A stretch of 64,000 nt of DNA, from the NCBI RefSeq assembly GCF_010093185.1, contig NZ_PDWL01000014.1:45522-109521 (forward strand), in the 5' to 3' direction. Positions 48,616 through 56,900 of this stretch are shown in pieces. The first letter of the stretch is position 1. Every line of letters begins with the position of its first letter. Below the pieces are notes generated by a model. That model searched no databases, had not been told where the DNA came from, and saw nothing but the letters and a program-made list of their open reading frames with translations. Both the position numbers and the translations under genes were made by a program. This DNA is from Pseudoxanthomonas jiangsuensis (GTDB taxonomy: Bacteria > Pseudomonadota > Gammaproteobacteria > Xanthomonadales > Xanthomonadaceae).

Positions 48616-49206
48616 TCAGCGCAGGGCCGACTGCAACGCCTTGCGGATGATCGCGGCCGCTTCGTCGCCGGGCGCGGCGGCGTCGCGGGCCATGCGCGCG
48701 GCCTCGGCCGGCTTGTAGCCCAGCTGCTGCAGGGCGGTGGCGGCGTCGGCCAGCGGATCGCCGGCCGCGGTCGGCATTCCGGCGGTGGCGCCGCCGCCGG
48801 CCAGGTCGGCGGCGCGGTCGCGCAGCTCGACGACCATGCGCTCGGCGGTCTTCTTGCCGATCCCGGGGATCCGGGTCAGGGCGGTGACGTCGCCGGCCTG
48901 CACCAGCCGCGCGAACTCGTCCACGCTCACCCCCGACAGCACGGCGAGGGCGATCTTCGCGCCGATCCCGCTGACCTTCTGCACGTCGCGGAACAGCCGC
49001 CGCTCGGACTCGCGCAGGAAGCCGTACAGCGACACGCTGTCCTCCTTCTGCGCGTAGTGGGTGAACAGCGCGACCTCGCGGCCCAGCTCGGGCAGGTCGT
49101 AGAAGGTGCTCATCGGCGCCTCCAGCTCGTAGCCGACGCCGTTGACGTCGACCACCAGCCACGGCGGCTGCTTCAGGGCGAGGATGCCGCGCAGGCGTCC
49201 AATCAT
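48616..49206 (-). CDS. ruvA: Holliday junction DNA-binding protein RuvA
   Basis: 196-aa protein: OB fold ([31 protein letters not shown]), helix-hairpin-helix pair ([32 protein letters not shown]), flexible linker and C-terminal RuvB-binding domain. The second ATG of ATGATG is preferred because it lies 5 bases after GGGAGG and gives the family start MIGRL. Follows ruvC after 19 bases. Confidence 0.97.
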   Translation of the reverse strand: MIGRLRGILALKQPPWLVVDVNGVGYELEAPMSTFYDLPELGREVALFTHYAQKEDSVSLYGFLRESERRLFRDVQKVSGIGAKIALAVLSGVSVDEFARLVQAGDVTALTRIPGIGKKTAERMVVELRDRAADLAGGGATAGMPTAAGDPLADAATALQQLGYKPAEAARMARDAAAPGDEAAAIIRKALQSALR

Positions 49207-49225
49207 CATTGCCTCCCGGCGTTCG

Positions 49226-49777
49226 TCACTTGCGGCTCCACGCCAGGCGCGCGTTCACGCCCAGCCTCTGCGCGGTGGCGCGCACGTGGGCATGGGTCAG
49301 GGCGATGGCCAGGGCGTCGGCGGCGTCGGCCTGCAGCCTGCCGGGCAGGCCGAGCATGGCCGCGACCATGTGCTGGATCTGGGCCTTGTCGGCCGCGCCG
49401 GTGCCGACCACGGCCAGCTTGACCTCGCGCGCGGCGTACTCGCTCACCGGCAGGTCGCGCAGGACCACCGCGCTGATCGCCGCGCCGCGGGCCTGGCCGA
49501 GCTTGAGCGCCGAGTCGGCGCTGCGGCCGACGAACACCTGCTCGATCGCCACTTCCTGCGGCCGGTATTCCTCGATCAGCGCGGCCAGGCCGTGCAGCAG
49601 GCGCTTGAGCCGGTCGGCGAACTCGCCCTCGCCCAGCAAGACCAGCGGCTGGTGGTGGACGTGGCGCACGCGGCCGCCGGCGTCCACGTCGATGATGCCG
49701 ATGCCGGTGCGCTGCGAACCCGGGTCGATGCCCAGGATCCGCACCGTGGCCGCCGGCGCCGGCCGCGGCGCGTTCAT
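49226..49777 (-). CDS. ruvC: Holliday junction resolvase RuvC
   Basis: 183-aa RNase-H-fold endonuclease. Catalytic Asp in [12 protein letters not shown] (residue 18), Glu in VAIEQVFVG and the Asp pair [13 protein letters not shown] are visible. Slightly longer than E. coli RuvC because of an N-terminal Ala/Pro extension ([12 protein letters not shown]) and a short tail. Sits between yebC and ruvA, the usual gammaproteobacterial order. Confidence 0.97.
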   Translation of the reverse strand: MNAPRPAPAATVRILGIDPGSQRTGIGIIDVDAGGRVRHVHHQPLVLLGEGEFADRLKRLLHGLAALIEEYRPQEVAIEQVFVGRSADSALKLGQARGAAISAVVLRDLPVSEYAAREVKLAVVGTGAADKAQIQHMVAAMLGLPGRLQADAADALAIALTHAHVRATAQRLGVNARLAWSRK

Positions 49778-49843
49778 GCGCTCGCCTCCGGCAGGAGCAC
49801 CCGGACCGCGACCGCCACCGCTTCGCCCCCGGACGGGAACATC

Positions 49844-50566
49844 TCAGCCGGCGTCGCCCAGGTCGGCGTTGGAATAGACGTTCTGGACGTCGTCCAGGTC
49901 CTCGAGCATGGCCAGTAGCTTCTTCACCTGCGCGGCGGTGTCGCCGGACACGGCGATGTCGTTGTCGGCGCGGTAGGTGACCTCGGCGTAGCCCGGGGCC
50001 AGGCCGGCGGCCTCCATCGCCTGTTTGACCGCCTCGAAGCTCTCCGGCCCGGCGACCACGTCGATCGCGCCGTCCTCGGGGTAGACCACGATGTCGTCGG
50101 CGCCGGCCTCGATCGCCGCCTCGGTGATCCGCTCTTCGTCGCCGCCCTCGTAGCTGAGCACGCCCAGGCGCTTGAACATGAAGGCCACCGAGCCTTCGGT
50201 GCCCATGTTGCCGCCGTTCTTGCTGAAGGCGTGGCGGACGTCGGCCACGGTGCGCACGCGGTTGTCGGTCAGGCAGTCGACGATCACCGCGACGCCGCCG
50301 GGGGCGTAGCCCTCGTAGCGCACTTCCTCGTACTCCACGCCTTCCAGTTCGCCGGTGGCCTTCTTGACCGCGCGTTCCATCACGTCCTTGGACATGTTGG
50401 CGGCCAGCGCCTTGTCCATCGCCGCGCGCAGGCGCGGGTTGTTGGCCGGGTCGCCGCCGCCGGCGCGCGCGGCCACGCCGATCTCGCGGATGAGCTTGGT
50501 GAAGACCTTGCCGCGCTGGGCGTCGGTGGCGTTCTTGCGTGCTTCGATCGAGGGGCCGCGACCCAT
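49844..50566 (-). CDS. yebC: YebC/TACO1-family protein
   Basis: 240-aa protein with the family start [40 protein letters not shown] and [20 protein letters not shown]. Family members have been described both as DNA-binding regulators and, more recently, as ribosome-associated factors that relieve stalling at proline runs. ATG 50566 is chosen; TTG 50572 is in frame. First gene of the yebC-ruvC-ruvA-kup-ruvB run. Confidence 0.96.
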   Translation of the reverse strand: MGRGPSIEARKNATDAQRGKVFTKLIREIGVAARAGGGDPANNPRLRAAMDKALAANMSKDVMERAVKKATGELEGVEYEEVRYEGYAPGGVAVIVDCLTDNRVRTVADVRHAFSKNGGNMGTEGSVAFMFKRLGVLSYEGGDEERITEAAIEAGADDIVVYPEDGAIDVVAGPESFEAVKQAMEAAGLAPGYAEVTYRADNDIAVSGDTAAQVKKLLAMLEDLDDVQNVYSNADLGDAG

Positions 50567-50599
50567 GGTCAATTCCAGACTGCGTGTGCGAAGGCGGCG

Positions 50600-50605
50600 A
50601 TTATA
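50600..50605 (-). promoter_or_regulatory. -10 box of the yebC-ruv operon
   Basis: Perfect TATAAT on the minus strand, 33 bases before the yebC ATG. No convincing -35. Confidence 0.55.
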
Positions 50606-50623
50606 CCGGCCCGCCCGGGTCGG

Positions 50624-51325
50624 CTATGCCGGTCCGGCGTCCGCGTCCAGGAAGGCGCCGTCGCGCAGGAACGCGGCGACCTGGCGCGCGGCCGCGGCCG
50701 AGAACACCAGGCCGGTGTGGCTGGCGTGCACCCGGCAATGCGCGGCCAGTCCCGGCAGGCGGGTCTCGGCCAGGGCCACGGTGCCGTCGGAATCGGCGCC
50801 CACCGCCGCCAGCAGGCGGCCGATCCCGCGCGCCACGTCGCCGGCGACCATGCCCACCGGCACCCGCCCGTCCCAGGATTCGCAGCCGGCCTGCAGCAGG
50901 GCGCTGCTGCGTCCCAGCGCCCAGGCCAGGCGCGGATGCGCGGCCAGGGCATGGGCGGTGCCGCTGCCGCGCAAGGGCGAACCCAGGCAGACCACCCGCG
51001 CCACCGGCAACTCCGGCGCGCGGCGCAGCACCTCCAGCGCCAGCAGGCCACCGAGGCTGTGGCCGACCAGGTGCCGCGGCGGTCCGCCGCGCAGGCGCGC
51101 GGCCAATGCCTCCAGCGCCGGTTCCGGGCCGCCGACGATGCTCGGGTAGCCGAACGTCCCGACCTCGAAGCCCAGGCGCCGCAGCCGCCAGGCCAGCGGC
51201 GCCAGCCACCAGGCCGCGTTCCACAGGCCGTGGACCAGCAGCACGCGGTTGCAGCCGTGCGGGCGGGCGCGGACCGGGCCGGGCGCAGGGGCGAGGTCGT
51301 GCGGATTCAAGCCGCGGTCCGCCAT
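50624..51325 (-). CDS. Alpha/beta hydrolase, lipase-like
   Basis: 233-aa protein without signal peptide. [13 protein letters not shown] gives the oxyanion loop and [12 protein letters not shown] the nucleophile elbow (Ser); SDGTVALAE and ASHTGLVFS supply plausible Asp and His. Related to the PGAP1/lipase-class proteins found widely in Xanthomonadaceae. Substrate unknown. It has its own start 37 bases after the AraC-type regulator gene on the same strand, so co-transcription is likely. Confidence 0.87.
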   Translation of the reverse strand: MADRGLNPHDLAPAPGPVRARPHGCNRVLLVHGLWNAAWWLAPLAWRLRRLGFEVGTFGYPSIVGGPEPALEALAARLRGGPPRHLVGHSLGGLLALEVLRRAPELPVARVVCLGSPLRGSGTAHALAAHPRLAWALGRSSALLQAGCESWDGRVPVGMVAGDVARGIGRLLAAVGADSDGTVALAETRLPGLAAHCRVHASHTGLVFSAAAARQVAAFLRDGAFLDADAGPA

Positions 51326-51362
51326 GCCACGCCCGCTCCGGCCGGTCCGCCGCTGCGGTGGC

Positions 51363-52193
51363 TCACGCGGCGGCCGCGTATTGCTGCTTCCATGCCCGCG
51401 GCGAAAGCCCGCAATGGGCCTTGAACGCGCGCGACAGCGCCGCCTCGCTGCCGTAGCCGACCTCGCTGGCGACCACCTTCAGCGGCCGCCCGCGGCGCAG
51501 GGCCTGCTGGGCCAGGCCGACCCGCCACCCCAGCAGGTACTGGCCGGGCGTGCTGCCCACCGCCTCGCGGAAGCTGGCCGCGAACACGCTGCGCGACATG
51601 CCCGAGGCCGCGGCCAGGTCCTCCAGCGTCCAGTCCCGGGTCGGCGCCTCGTGCATGGCCACCAGCGCATGCCGCAGCCGCGGATGCGACAGCCCGGCCA
51701 GCAGGCCACCGGTCACCTCGCCGCGTTCCATCAACTGCCGCAACAGCTGGATCATCACCACCTCGAACAGCCGGTCGATCATGGCCTGGCGCCCGCAGCG
51801 CCGCTCGAAGGCTTCCTCGAACAGCATCTCCAGCACCGGCCCGCTGCCCTCCAGCGCGGTCAGCGGCATGCACACGAACGCCGGCAGGGCCGCGGCCACC
51901 GGATTGCCCGGCCCGCCCTCGAAACGCAGGTTGGCGCAGGCCATGTCCGCACCGCGCTCGGGATCGCTGCTGAAGCGGTGCGACAGGGGGCGCGGGTACA
52001 GCAGCAGGCTGGGCGCCTCGATCCGCACCGGCGCCCCGCCGTGGGACACCTCCAGCGGTCCGCGCCGGACCAGGTGCAGCTGGCCGTGCACGTCGTCGGC
52101 TTCCAGCAGGTTGACCCCGCACAGAGCGCCGGCATTGAAGACCTGCGCGCTCACCGGGAAGCGCTCCAGCAGGGCTGCAAGGCGGTCCACCAT
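51363..52193 (-). CDS. AraC-family regulator (cupin_6 type)
   Basis: 276-aa regulator: N-terminal cupin-like sensor (residues ~1-165; [13 protein letters not shown]) and C-terminal double HTH ([20 protein letters not shown] and [21 protein letters not shown]). This class usually governs a divergent oxidoreductase or hydrolase gene in response to oxidative or electrophile signals. It is divergent from the OsmC/Ohr gene, 114 bases away, making that gene the natural target. Confidence 0.92.
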   Translation of the reverse strand: MVDRLAALLERFPVSAQVFNAGALCGVNLLEADDVHGQLHLVRRGPLEVSHGGAPVRIEAPSLLLYPRPLSHRFSSDPERGADMACANLRFEGGPGNPVAAALPAFVCMPLTALEGSGPVLEMLFEEAFERRCGRQAMIDRLFEVVMIQLLRQLMERGEVTGGLLAGLSHPRLRHALVAMHEAPTRDWTLEDLAAASGMSRSVFAASFREAVGSTPGQYLLGWRVGLAQQALRRGRPLKVVASEVGYGSEAALSRAFKAHCGLSPRAWKQQYAAAA

Positions 52194-52307
52194 CTCTTCG
52201 TACTCCCGATCAAGTTTTCAGGATTTCGCGTACCGAATCGTAGCAGCCGGACGCGCAAAGTAACTCCTGCCCGCCGGGCACCACCCACCCGACCCAAGGA
52301 AACCGCC

Positions 52308-52736
52308 ATGTCCATCGAGAAGATCCTCTACGCCGCCACCGCCACCGCCACCGGCGGCCGCGAAGGCCGCGCCCAGACCTCCGACCGCGTGCTCGACCTG
52401 GAGCTGTCCACCCCGCGCGAGCTGGGCGGCGCCGGCGGCCCGGGCACCAACCCGGAGCAGCTGTTCGCCGCCGGCTACTCGGCCTGCTTCCTGGGCGCGC
52501 TGAAGTTCGTCGCCGGCAAGCAGAAGGTCGCGCTGCCGACGACCGCCACGGTCAGCGCCAGGATCGGCATCGGCCAGATCCCGACCGGCTTCGGGATCGA
52601 GGCCGAACTGACGATCGCCGCCCCCGGCGTGCCGCGCGAAACCCTCGAAGCGCTGGTCGCACAGGCCCACGTCGTCTGCCCGTACTCCAACGCCACCCGC
52701 GGCAACATCGACGTGGCGCTGGTGATCGCCGACTGA
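52308..52736 (+). CDS. OsmC/Ohr-family organic hydroperoxide reductase
   Basis: 142-aa thiol peroxidase. The two catalytic cysteines are Cys60 ([10 protein letters not shown]) and Cys124 ([13 protein letters not shown]), and [21 protein letters not shown] is the Ohr motif, so it is Ohr type rather than OsmC proper. Reduces organic peroxides using lipoylated proteins. The usual partner OhrR (MarR) is missing; an AraC-type regulator is divergent instead. AAGGAA lies 6 bases before ATG 52308. Confidence 0.94.
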   Translation: MSIEKILYAATATATGGREGRAQTSDRVLDLELSTPRELGGAGGPGTNPEQLFAAGYSACFLGALKFVAGKQKVALPTTATVSARIGIGQIPTGFGIEAELTIAAPGVPRETLEALVAQAHVVCPYSNATRGNIDVALVIAD

Positions 52737-52795
52737 CCGTCTCCTTCTTTCCCCGCTTCCTCCCCCATTCCCCGCACGCCAAGGAAACCCCGACC

Positions 52796-53734
52796 ATGAA
52801 CGCCATCACCCGCAGCTTCGCCGCCTCCCTGCTGGCCATCGCCGCCACCGGCGCCCACGCCGCCGAATCCCCCGCCCGGACCGCCGCCCGCGCCACCGTG
52901 CAGGGCGACTACATCGCCACCGCCGACGGCGTGCGGCTGTACTACAAGGACTGGGGCCCGAAGGACGGCCCGGTGGTCACCTTCAGCCACGGCTGGCCGC
53001 TGAGTTCGGACAGTTGGGAATCGCAGATGATCTTCCTCGCCGGCCACGGCTACCGCGTGGTCGCCCACGACCGCCGCGGCCACGGCCGCTCCAGCCAGCC
53101 GTGGGACGGCAACGACATGGACCACTACGCCGACGACCTGGCCGCGGTGATCCAGGCCCTGGACCTCAAGGACGTCACCCTGGTCGGCTTCTCCACCGGC
53201 GGCGGCGAAGTGGCGCGCTACATCGGCCGCCACGGCACCGGCCGGGTGAAGAAGGCGGTCCTGGTCAGCGCCGTGCCGCCGCTGATGCTGCGCACCGCCG
53301 ACAACCCCGGCGGCCTGCCGCTGGAGGTGTTCGACGGCATCCGCAAGGCCTCGCTGGAAAACCGCTCGCAGCTGTACCTGGACCTGGCCTCCGGCCCGTT
53401 CTACGGCTTCAACCGCCCCGGCGCCAAGGTCTCGCAGGGCCTGATCGACAGCTGGTGGGCGCAGGGCATGCAGGGCGGGCACAAGAACACCTACGACTCG
53501 ATCGCCGCGTTCTCGGCCACCGACTTCCGCCAGGACCTGAAGAAGTTCGACGTCCCCACCCTGGTGATCCACGGCGACGACGACCAGATCGTGCCGATCG
53601 ACAGCTCCGGCAGGGCCTCGGCCGCGCTGGTCGACGGCGCCGAGCTGCTGGTCTACCCGGGCGCGCCGCACGGCCTGACCGACACCCACAAGGATCGCGT
53701 CAACCAGGACCTGCTGGCGTTCCTGCGCAAGTAG
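52796..53734 (+). CDS. Exported alpha/beta hydrolase, chloroperoxidase/aryl-esterase-like
   Basis: 312-aa protein with a Sec signal peptide ([22 protein letters not shown]). Non-haem haloperoxidase fold: [12 protein letters not shown], nucleophile Ser133 in [12 protein letters not shown], Asp in [11 protein letters not shown] and His in [10 protein letters not shown]. Such enzymes act in vivo as esterases or perhydrolases; export to the periplasm is unusual for the group. AAGGAAA gives a good ribosome-binding site. 59 bases downstream of the ohr gene, so an operon responding to oxidants is plausible. Confidence 0.92.
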   Translation: MNAITRSFAASLLAIAATGAHAAESPARTAARATVQGDYIATADGVRLYYKDWGPKDGPVVTFSHGWPLSSDSWESQMIFLAGHGYRVVAHDRRGHGRSSQPWDGNDMDHYADDLAAVIQALDLKDVTLVGFSTGGGEVARYIGRHGTGRVKKAVLVSAVPPLMLRTADNPGGLPLEVFDGIRKASLENRSQLYLDLASGPFYGFNRPGAKVSQGLIDSWWAQGMQGGHKNTYDSIAAFSATDFRQDLKKFDVPTLVIHGDDDQIVPIDSSGRASAALVDGAELLVYPGAPHGLTDTHKDRVNQDLLAFLRK

Positions 53735-53757
53735 GCGGGCCCGCGCCCGCGAACCGG

Positions 53758-53788
53758 AACGGCCGCGCCCAGGTGCGGCCGTTTCCTT
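53758..53788 (+). terminator. Probable terminator after the exported hydrolase
   Basis: AACGGCCGC (53758-53766) and GCGGCCGTT (53775-53783) pair perfectly over 9 bp with an 8-base loop, followed by TCCTTG. T-run is short. Almost 300 bases without a gene follow (53735-54031), in which I see nothing else clear. Confidence 0.55.
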
Positions 53789-54031
53789 GTGCCTCCGTCC
53801 GCGCCGGCTTGCCGGCGGTTTTCCGCCCGCGGCACAAGGGTGCGGCCAACAGGGCGGGCGGTGCGGTGAGGTCCGGCCAGCAGCCCGGCAATCGCCGGGC
53901 AGCCATGGTTCCAGCCGCGATGGGACAGGCTCGACCGATCCGCGCGAGGCGCCACCGGACGCCGCCCCCTGGCGGATGACCTGGCATGGCACAGGCCGCA
54001 TCCTGTGCACCCCCGACCGTGGACGAGTGCG

Positions 54032-54910
54032 ATGCCCCCATCCCTGTTCCCCCTGCTGATGCTGCTGGCGTCCGCCGCGCCGGCCCAGGACGCGGCGCAA
54101 GCCTCCGACCCGGTCCAGGCCTGCCGCGAATGGATCCAGGGCCGCGCCTGGAGCGCGCAGGAAGACGATCCGCAGACCCGGGTCGTCTCCGCCGGGGCGG
54201 CCTGTTTCGACGGGGCCATCGCGGCCGGCGCGCTGGAGGCGCTGCACGCCTGGATCGATGCCGCCGCCGGGACCGCGCGGCCGGTGCTGGTCGTGCGTTC
54301 GCGCGGCGGGGATTCGGAGACCGCGCTGGGCCTGGCCGAGAAGCTGCAGGAACGCGGCGCCAGCGTGCACGTGGTCGGGGTCTGCGCGTCGGCGTGCGCC
54401 AGCTACCTCTATGCCGGCGTGCGCGACCGCCATGTCCAGCAGGCGTCGCTGCTGCTCTTCCACGGCGGCTTCTCCGCCGGCAACCGCGCCCGGGCGCTGG
54501 CCGCGCTGGAGGCGCACGTGGCCGGACCGCAGGGCGCATCGGTGCCCGAACCGGAGGCCAACCGCCGCGCGATCGGGCAGTCGCTGGACGCGCTGCAGGT
54601 GCGCCAGGATGCGTTCTACCGCCGGGCCGGGGTCGATCCCCGGATCGTGCACGGATTCGACGGGCTGGACGTGGCATCGCTCGACGATGCGCTGTGCGGC
54701 GGCCCCTCGCAGGCGCCCCGCCGTTTCCTGTACTTCGACGACGTGCAGATGGCGCGCCTGGGGATCGCCCCGGCATCCGGGCGCACGGAGCAGGATCCGC
54801 GCCGGGTCAACGCGGCCATCGCCGCGCTCGACGGCGGGTTCATCGCCTGCCGCGCACCGCGGGCGCCGTTCGCCGGCGCCAGGGCACAGGAGGGTGGGGC
54901 CGTCCGCTGA
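54032..54910 (+). CDS. Secreted ClpP/crotonase-fold protein (COG3904-like)
   Basis: 292-aa protein with signal peptide (MPPSLFPLLMLLASAAPA). The middle has LVVRSRGGDSETALGLAEKL and VVGVCASACASYLYAG, the typical ClpP-like arrangement (Gly-Gly turn, then Ser after the helix), matching the predicted periplasmic ClpP-class serine peptidases of COG3904. Whether Ser in SACAS is catalytic cannot be told. Two cysteines early (QACREW, AACFDG) suggest a disulfide. Function unknown; it sits between two exported hydrolases. Confidence 0.8.
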   Translation: MPPSLFPLLMLLASAAPAQDAAQASDPVQACREWIQGRAWSAQEDDPQTRVVSAGAACFDGAIAAGALEALHAWIDAAAGTARPVLVVRSRGGDSETALGLAEKLQERGASVHVVGVCASACASYLYAGVRDRHVQQASLLLFHGGFSAGNRARALAALEAHVAGPQGASVPEPEANRRAIGQSLDALQVRQDAFYRRAGVDPRIVHGFDGLDVASLDDALCGGPSQAPRRFLYFDDVQMARLGIAPASGRTEQDPRRVNAAIAALDGGFIACRAPRAPFAGARAQEGGAVR

Positions 54911-55069
54911 TGACGGGCGGGAGGACGGCGCCTGGCTCCGGGGGTCCGCGCCATCCGGACGAACGATCATGTTTCCAGGACTGCGCGCGTCCTGGCGTCC
55001 GGAGCGGGTCCGTATCGTGGAACCCACTGGCCGACCGGCCAGCCCCTACAGACCACGAGGAGATCCGCC

Positions 55070-55864
55070 ATGAAGTCGTTCAAGTCCATCGCCTTGGCCT
55101 CTGCCATCGCCACCGCCGCCTTCGGTGCCGACGCTTCGGCGGCCGACGCCGCCGCCCGCAATACCACCGTCATCCTGGTCCACGGCGCCTTCGCCGAATC
55201 GGCCAGCTGGAACGGCGTGGTGCCCCGCCTGGCGGCCCGCGGCTATACCGTGGTCGCCGCGGCCAATCCGCTGCGCAGCGTCGCCGGCGACGCCGGACTG
55301 GTCGATGGCCTGGTCGACCGGGCGCCGGGCCCGGTGGTCCTGGTCGGCCACTCCTACGGCGGTGCGGTGATCTCCAACGTCCGCGCCAATCCGAAGATCA
55401 AGGCCCTGGTGTACGTGGCCGCCTTCGCCCCCGAACAGGGCGAGACGGTGCTGGACCTGACCGGCCGTTTCCCCGGCAGCACCCTGCCCGGCACCCTGGC
55501 CGAGCCGGTGCAGCGCGCCGGCGGCGGCGAGGACCTGTACATCCGCCAGGATGCGTTCTGGCAGCAGTTCGCCAGCGACGTCCCCGAGGCCGAGGCGGCG
55601 GTGATGGCCTCGACCCAGCGCCCGGTGGCCAAGGCCGCGCTGACCGAAGCCAGCGGCCAGCCGCGCTGGAAGGACGTCCCGTCGTGGTTCGTCTACGGCG
55701 ACGGCGACAGGAACATCCCCGCCCAGGCGCTGCAGTACATGGCCGACCGCGCCGGCTCGCGCAGCACGGTGGTGATCCCGGGCGCCTCGCACGTGGTGAT
55801 GACCTCGCAGCCGGAGGCCGTGGCCGCGCTGGTCGACCAGGCCGCGCAGGCGGCCGCACGGTAG
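55070..55864 (+). CDS. Exported alpha/beta hydrolase (second)
   Basis: 264-aa protein with signal peptide (MKSFKSIALASAIATAAFGADASA). Compact hydrolase: LVHGAFAESASWNGV, nucleophile Ser95 in GHSYGGAVI, Asp in YGDGDRNIP, His in GASHVVMTS. It belongs to the small Bacillus-EstA-like/salicylate-esterase group that hydrolyses aromatic esters. SD ACGAGGAGAT precedes ATG 55070. Clearly different from the hydrolase at 52796, so not a recent duplicate. Confidence 0.92.
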   Translation: MKSFKSIALASAIATAAFGADASAADAAARNTTVILVHGAFAESASWNGVVPRLAARGYTVVAAANPLRSVAGDAGLVDGLVDRAPGPVVLVGHSYGGAVISNVRANPKIKALVYVAAFAPEQGETVLDLTGRFPGSTLPGTLAEPVQRAGGGEDLYIRQDAFWQQFASDVPEAEAAVMASTQRPVAKAALTEASGQPRWKDVPSWFVYGDGDRNIPAQALQYMADRAGSRSTVVIPGASHVVMTSQPEAVAALVDQAAQAAAR

Positions 55865-55962
55865 GCCGCGAGGCAGGCGAGGCGGATGCGGCGGGCCGGA
55901 AGGTCCGCCGCGTCCGTCGTCGTGCCGGAAGGAGCGGAGGCCTCCCGCGTCCCGCGCGGACG

Positions 55963-56481
55963 TCAGGCCGCCGGCCGGCGCAGGATGAACTCCAGGTCGC
56001 GCACCCGGCCGACCGGGAATTCGTAGGTGCCGACCTGGGTGAAGCCGTGGCGGGCGTAGAAACGCTGCGCCCCCAGGTTCTGCGACCAGACCCCGATCCA
56101 CAGCGTGCGCGGGCCGTCGCGCAGCAACCAGCGCTGCGCCTCGTCGAACAGCTTGCCGCCCCAGCCACCGTTCTGGTGGCTGGCCAGCACGTACAGGCGC
56201 TTGAGCTCGCCATCGCCCCGGGCCACGTCCGGATGCGGCAGCCCGCAGGGGCCGGCGGCGGCGTGGCCGACGGCCGTCCCGCCATCCTCCAGCAACCACA
56301 CCGCATAGTCCGGATGGGCGAGGATCACCGCCTGCTTCTCCACCGCGTAGGCATCGCCCAGGAAGAAGTCCAGGTCCTGCGCCGGATACAGGTGGCCGAA
56401 GGTCTCGGTGAAGGTGCGCGCCGCCAGCGACGACAGGGTCGCCGCGTCGGCGGGCACGGCGCGGCGGATGCGAAGGCTCAT
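55963..56481 (-). CDS. GNAT-family N-acetyltransferase
   Basis: 172-aa acetyltransferase. ELKRLYVLASHQNGGWGGKLFDEAQ is motif A with the acetyl-CoA loop (Q-x-G-G-x-G), and QNLGAQRFYARHGFTQVG is motif B. Looks like the spermidine/spermine or diamine N-acetyltransferase subgroup, but substrate is not certain. Its ATG overlaps the stop of a hyper-acidic protein gene (ATGA), which may encode a partner or substrate. Confidence 0.93.
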   Translation of the reverse strand: MSLRIRRAVPADAATLSSLAARTFTETFGHLYPAQDLDFFLGDAYAVEKQAVILAHPDYAVWLLEDGGTAVGHAAAGPCGLPHPDVARGDGELKRLYVLASHQNGGWGGKLFDEAQRWLLRDGPRTLWIGVWSQNLGAQRFYARHGFTQVGTYEFPVGRVRDLEFILRRPAA

Positions 56482-56759
56482 TCGTCCTCGTCTTCGTCCT
56501 CTTCCCCGTCGAGGTCGTCTTCGTCCTCGTCGCCCTCTTCTTCCTCGTCCTCGTCGTACTCGTAGTCGTCCTCGCCGAAGTCCTCGCCGTCCCAGCGGCC
56601 CTGGCCGTCGGGGACGAAGGTCACGGCCATCGCCGCCGGCGAGCCGCCCACGCGCACCAGCCAGCCGCCGAACACGCGCGCGCGCTCGGTCACCAGGCCG
56701 GCTTCGGAACCCTCGTTGTCCAGCCGCTCCCACTGCAGGGCAAACGCAGAACCAGTCAT
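56478..56759 (-). CDS. Small protein with hyper-acidic C-terminal tail
   Basis: 93-aa cytoplasmic protein. Residues 1-55 look like a compact folded domain (ALQWERLDNEGSEAGLV, FGGWLVRVGGSPAAMAVTFV); from about residue 56 onward nearly every residue is Asp or Glu with a few Gly/Tyr. No named family is recognised. The tail could mimic nucleic acid or bind basic proteins or metal ions. ATG 56759 is the family-like start; the frame is open upstream but runs through hairpin repeats. Overlaps the GNAT gene (ATGA). Confidence 0.8.
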   Translation of the reverse strand: MTGSAFALQWERLDNEGSEAGLVTERARVFGGWLVRVGGSPAAMAVTFVPDGQGRWDGEDFGEDDYEYDEDEEEEGDEDEDDLDGEEDEDEDE

Positions 56760-56782
56760 CTCGCACTCCGTCAGACAAAGAG

Positions 56783-56900
56783 CCCCCCTTGAGTCAAGGG
56801 GGGCGCGGCGACAGCCGCGGGGGTTGTGGAAGAGGTGAGCGGGGCCCGGCATTCCGCTCCGCGGAATGCCGGGGAGGCCTCACTGCCTCGGCAGTGAGGC
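56783..56900. repeat. Block of four consecutive hairpins next to aspS
   Basis: Seen in order: CCCCCCTTGA-G-TCAAGGGGGG (56783-56803, 10-bp arms); CGCGGC-GACA-GCCGCG (56804-56819); CCCGGCATTCCGC-TCC-GCGGAATGCCGGG (56845-56873, 13-bp arms); GCCTCACTGC-CTCG-GCAGTGAGGC (56877-56900), which contains the aspS stop codon. These resemble REP/MITE-like dispersed repeats of Xanthomonadaceae and probably act as mRNA-stabilising or terminating structures. No other copy was noticed in this window. Confidence 0.85.

Noticed and set aside
52796..55864. The two exported hydrolases as a tandem duplication
   Set aside because: Sequences differ beyond the fold motifs (312 versus 264 aa, different oxyanion and nucleophile contexts), so they belong to different subfamilies.
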